Origin: Blepharisma japonicum
Lineage: Eukaryota > Ciliophora > Heterotrichea > Heterotrichida > Blepharismidae
Assembly: GCA_949751835.1 (NCBI GenBank)
Contig: CATKHK010000015.1
Span: 62,001 to 126,000 of the forward strand
DNA: 64,000 bases
Direction of reading: 5' to 3'
Shown here: positions 63,815 to 64,000 of the stretch, one piece after another
How positions within the stretch are numbered: position 1 is the first letter of the stretch
Layout: each line of letters starts with the position of its first letter
The notes under the pieces: model-generated
Told to the model about the DNA's origin: nothing
Seen by the model: the letters and a program-made list of their open reading frames with translations, nothing else
The model's database searches: none
Program-made: the position numbers and the translations under genes

Positions 63815-64000
63815 ATGGCAAGCCCACGACCCAATACACATAGAACCCCAGATCAGCGTGACCCAATCTCTAGCAATACTAGGGATAAGGCTCAAGCTGC
63901 TAAAGATTATATAGAGAAAAAATATTCTCGGCTTAGGAAAACAGAAGAATCAAGGAAAGAAGAATGGCAAGAACTCAACGTCAAAATGGCTGAATTGAAG
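63815..64000 (+). CDS. NDR-type AGC kinase, N-terminal part, runs off the right edge
   Basis: 62 codons from the ATG at 63815-63817, open to the end of the window. After a polar leader, TRDKAQAAKDYIEKKYSRLR and EESRKEEWQELNVKMAEL match the N-terminal regulatory (MOB1-binding) helix bundle of NDR/LATS kinases (pattern KxxxAKxYIExxYxxxxxxxxERKERxxxLExKM). The kinase domain would lie beyond the window, so the call rests on this helix alone. NDR kinases act in morphogenesis and mitotic exit. Confidence 0.6.
   Translation, partial: MASPRPNTHRTPDQRDPISSNTRDKAQAAKDYIEKKYSRLRKTEESRKEEWQELNVKMAELK

Noticed and set aside
1-64000. CRISPR arrays, insertion sequences with transposase, telomeric repeats
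   Set aside because: No regularly spaced direct repeats, no transposase frame and no C4A4-type or CCCTAACA-type tandem repeat was seen; the window is internal to a eukaryotic chromosome.

Overview
This window looks like macronuclear DNA of a heterotrich ciliate, most probably Blepharisma (B. stoltei or a close relative). The DNA is AT-rich and gene-dense. Conserved genes read through many in-frame TGA codons at positions where the family has tryptophan, for example PRMT1 SE-W-MGY and two consecutive TGA codons in the ataxin-3 W-W-NLNS motif. Every complete gene ends in TAA or TAG. Genes are interrupted only by 15-nt introns (plus one of 16 nt) of the form GT...AG with an A at position 10. UGA=Trp together with 15-nt introns fits Blepharisma; Stentor shares the tiny introns but uses the standard code. 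Read with UGA=Trp, most apparently broken frames fuse into about 42 genes.

Layout. 1-16 kb: 5' part of an ABC-B transporter, a P-type H+-ATPase, a small ORF missing its 5' end, an IQ-motif protein, a flavin monooxygenase, a very large WD40-ankyrin-ion channel fusion, and a zinc-finger/coiled-coil protein. 16-25.5 kb: an SLC37-like transporter, a decayed pseudogene, RING and SMP-30-like genes, tRNA-Gly(CCC), an ARM-repeat protein, an HP1-like chromodomain protein and a DOT1-like methyltransferase. 25.9-33 kb: a WD40 protein, PRMT1, a degenerate sensor histidine kinase-like membrane protein, and a putatively myristoylated protein with (HHEE)n repeats. 33-46 kb: a dense run including a CaaX protein, a DHHC palmitoyltransferase, RING-H2 E3, ataxin-3 (Josephin-UIM-UBX), DCAF7/WDR68, CAP, DAD1, a VAMP7-like SNARE and an SLC25-like protein. 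46-55 kb: MCM6, a TPR-IQ protein, a PAC4-like gene with an unresolved 5' end, a BET bromodomain-NET protein and a DZIP1-like ciliary protein. 55-62 kb: a tandem segmental duplication of about 2.8 kb involving an acidic CaaX protein, B-box proteins and a PTC7-like phosphatase, with truncated copies at the internal junction. 62-64 kb: a VPS9-domain Rab5 GEF and the 5' end of an NDR-type kinase.

Most genes are housekeeping: replication, chromatin and methylation, ubiquitin, lipid modification, membrane traffic, cilia/centriole. There is no operon logic. Neighbours are packed extremely tightly (4-28 bp at many junctions), so UTRs and promoters must be tiny or overlapping. The most unusual items are the WD40-ankyrin-channel fusion, the duplicated CaaX/B-box/PP2C block, a dispersed roughly 90-bp repeat with a conserved stem, a folded intergenic element at 25.7-25.85 kb, and a VAMP7-like SNARE with Asn at the zero layer.
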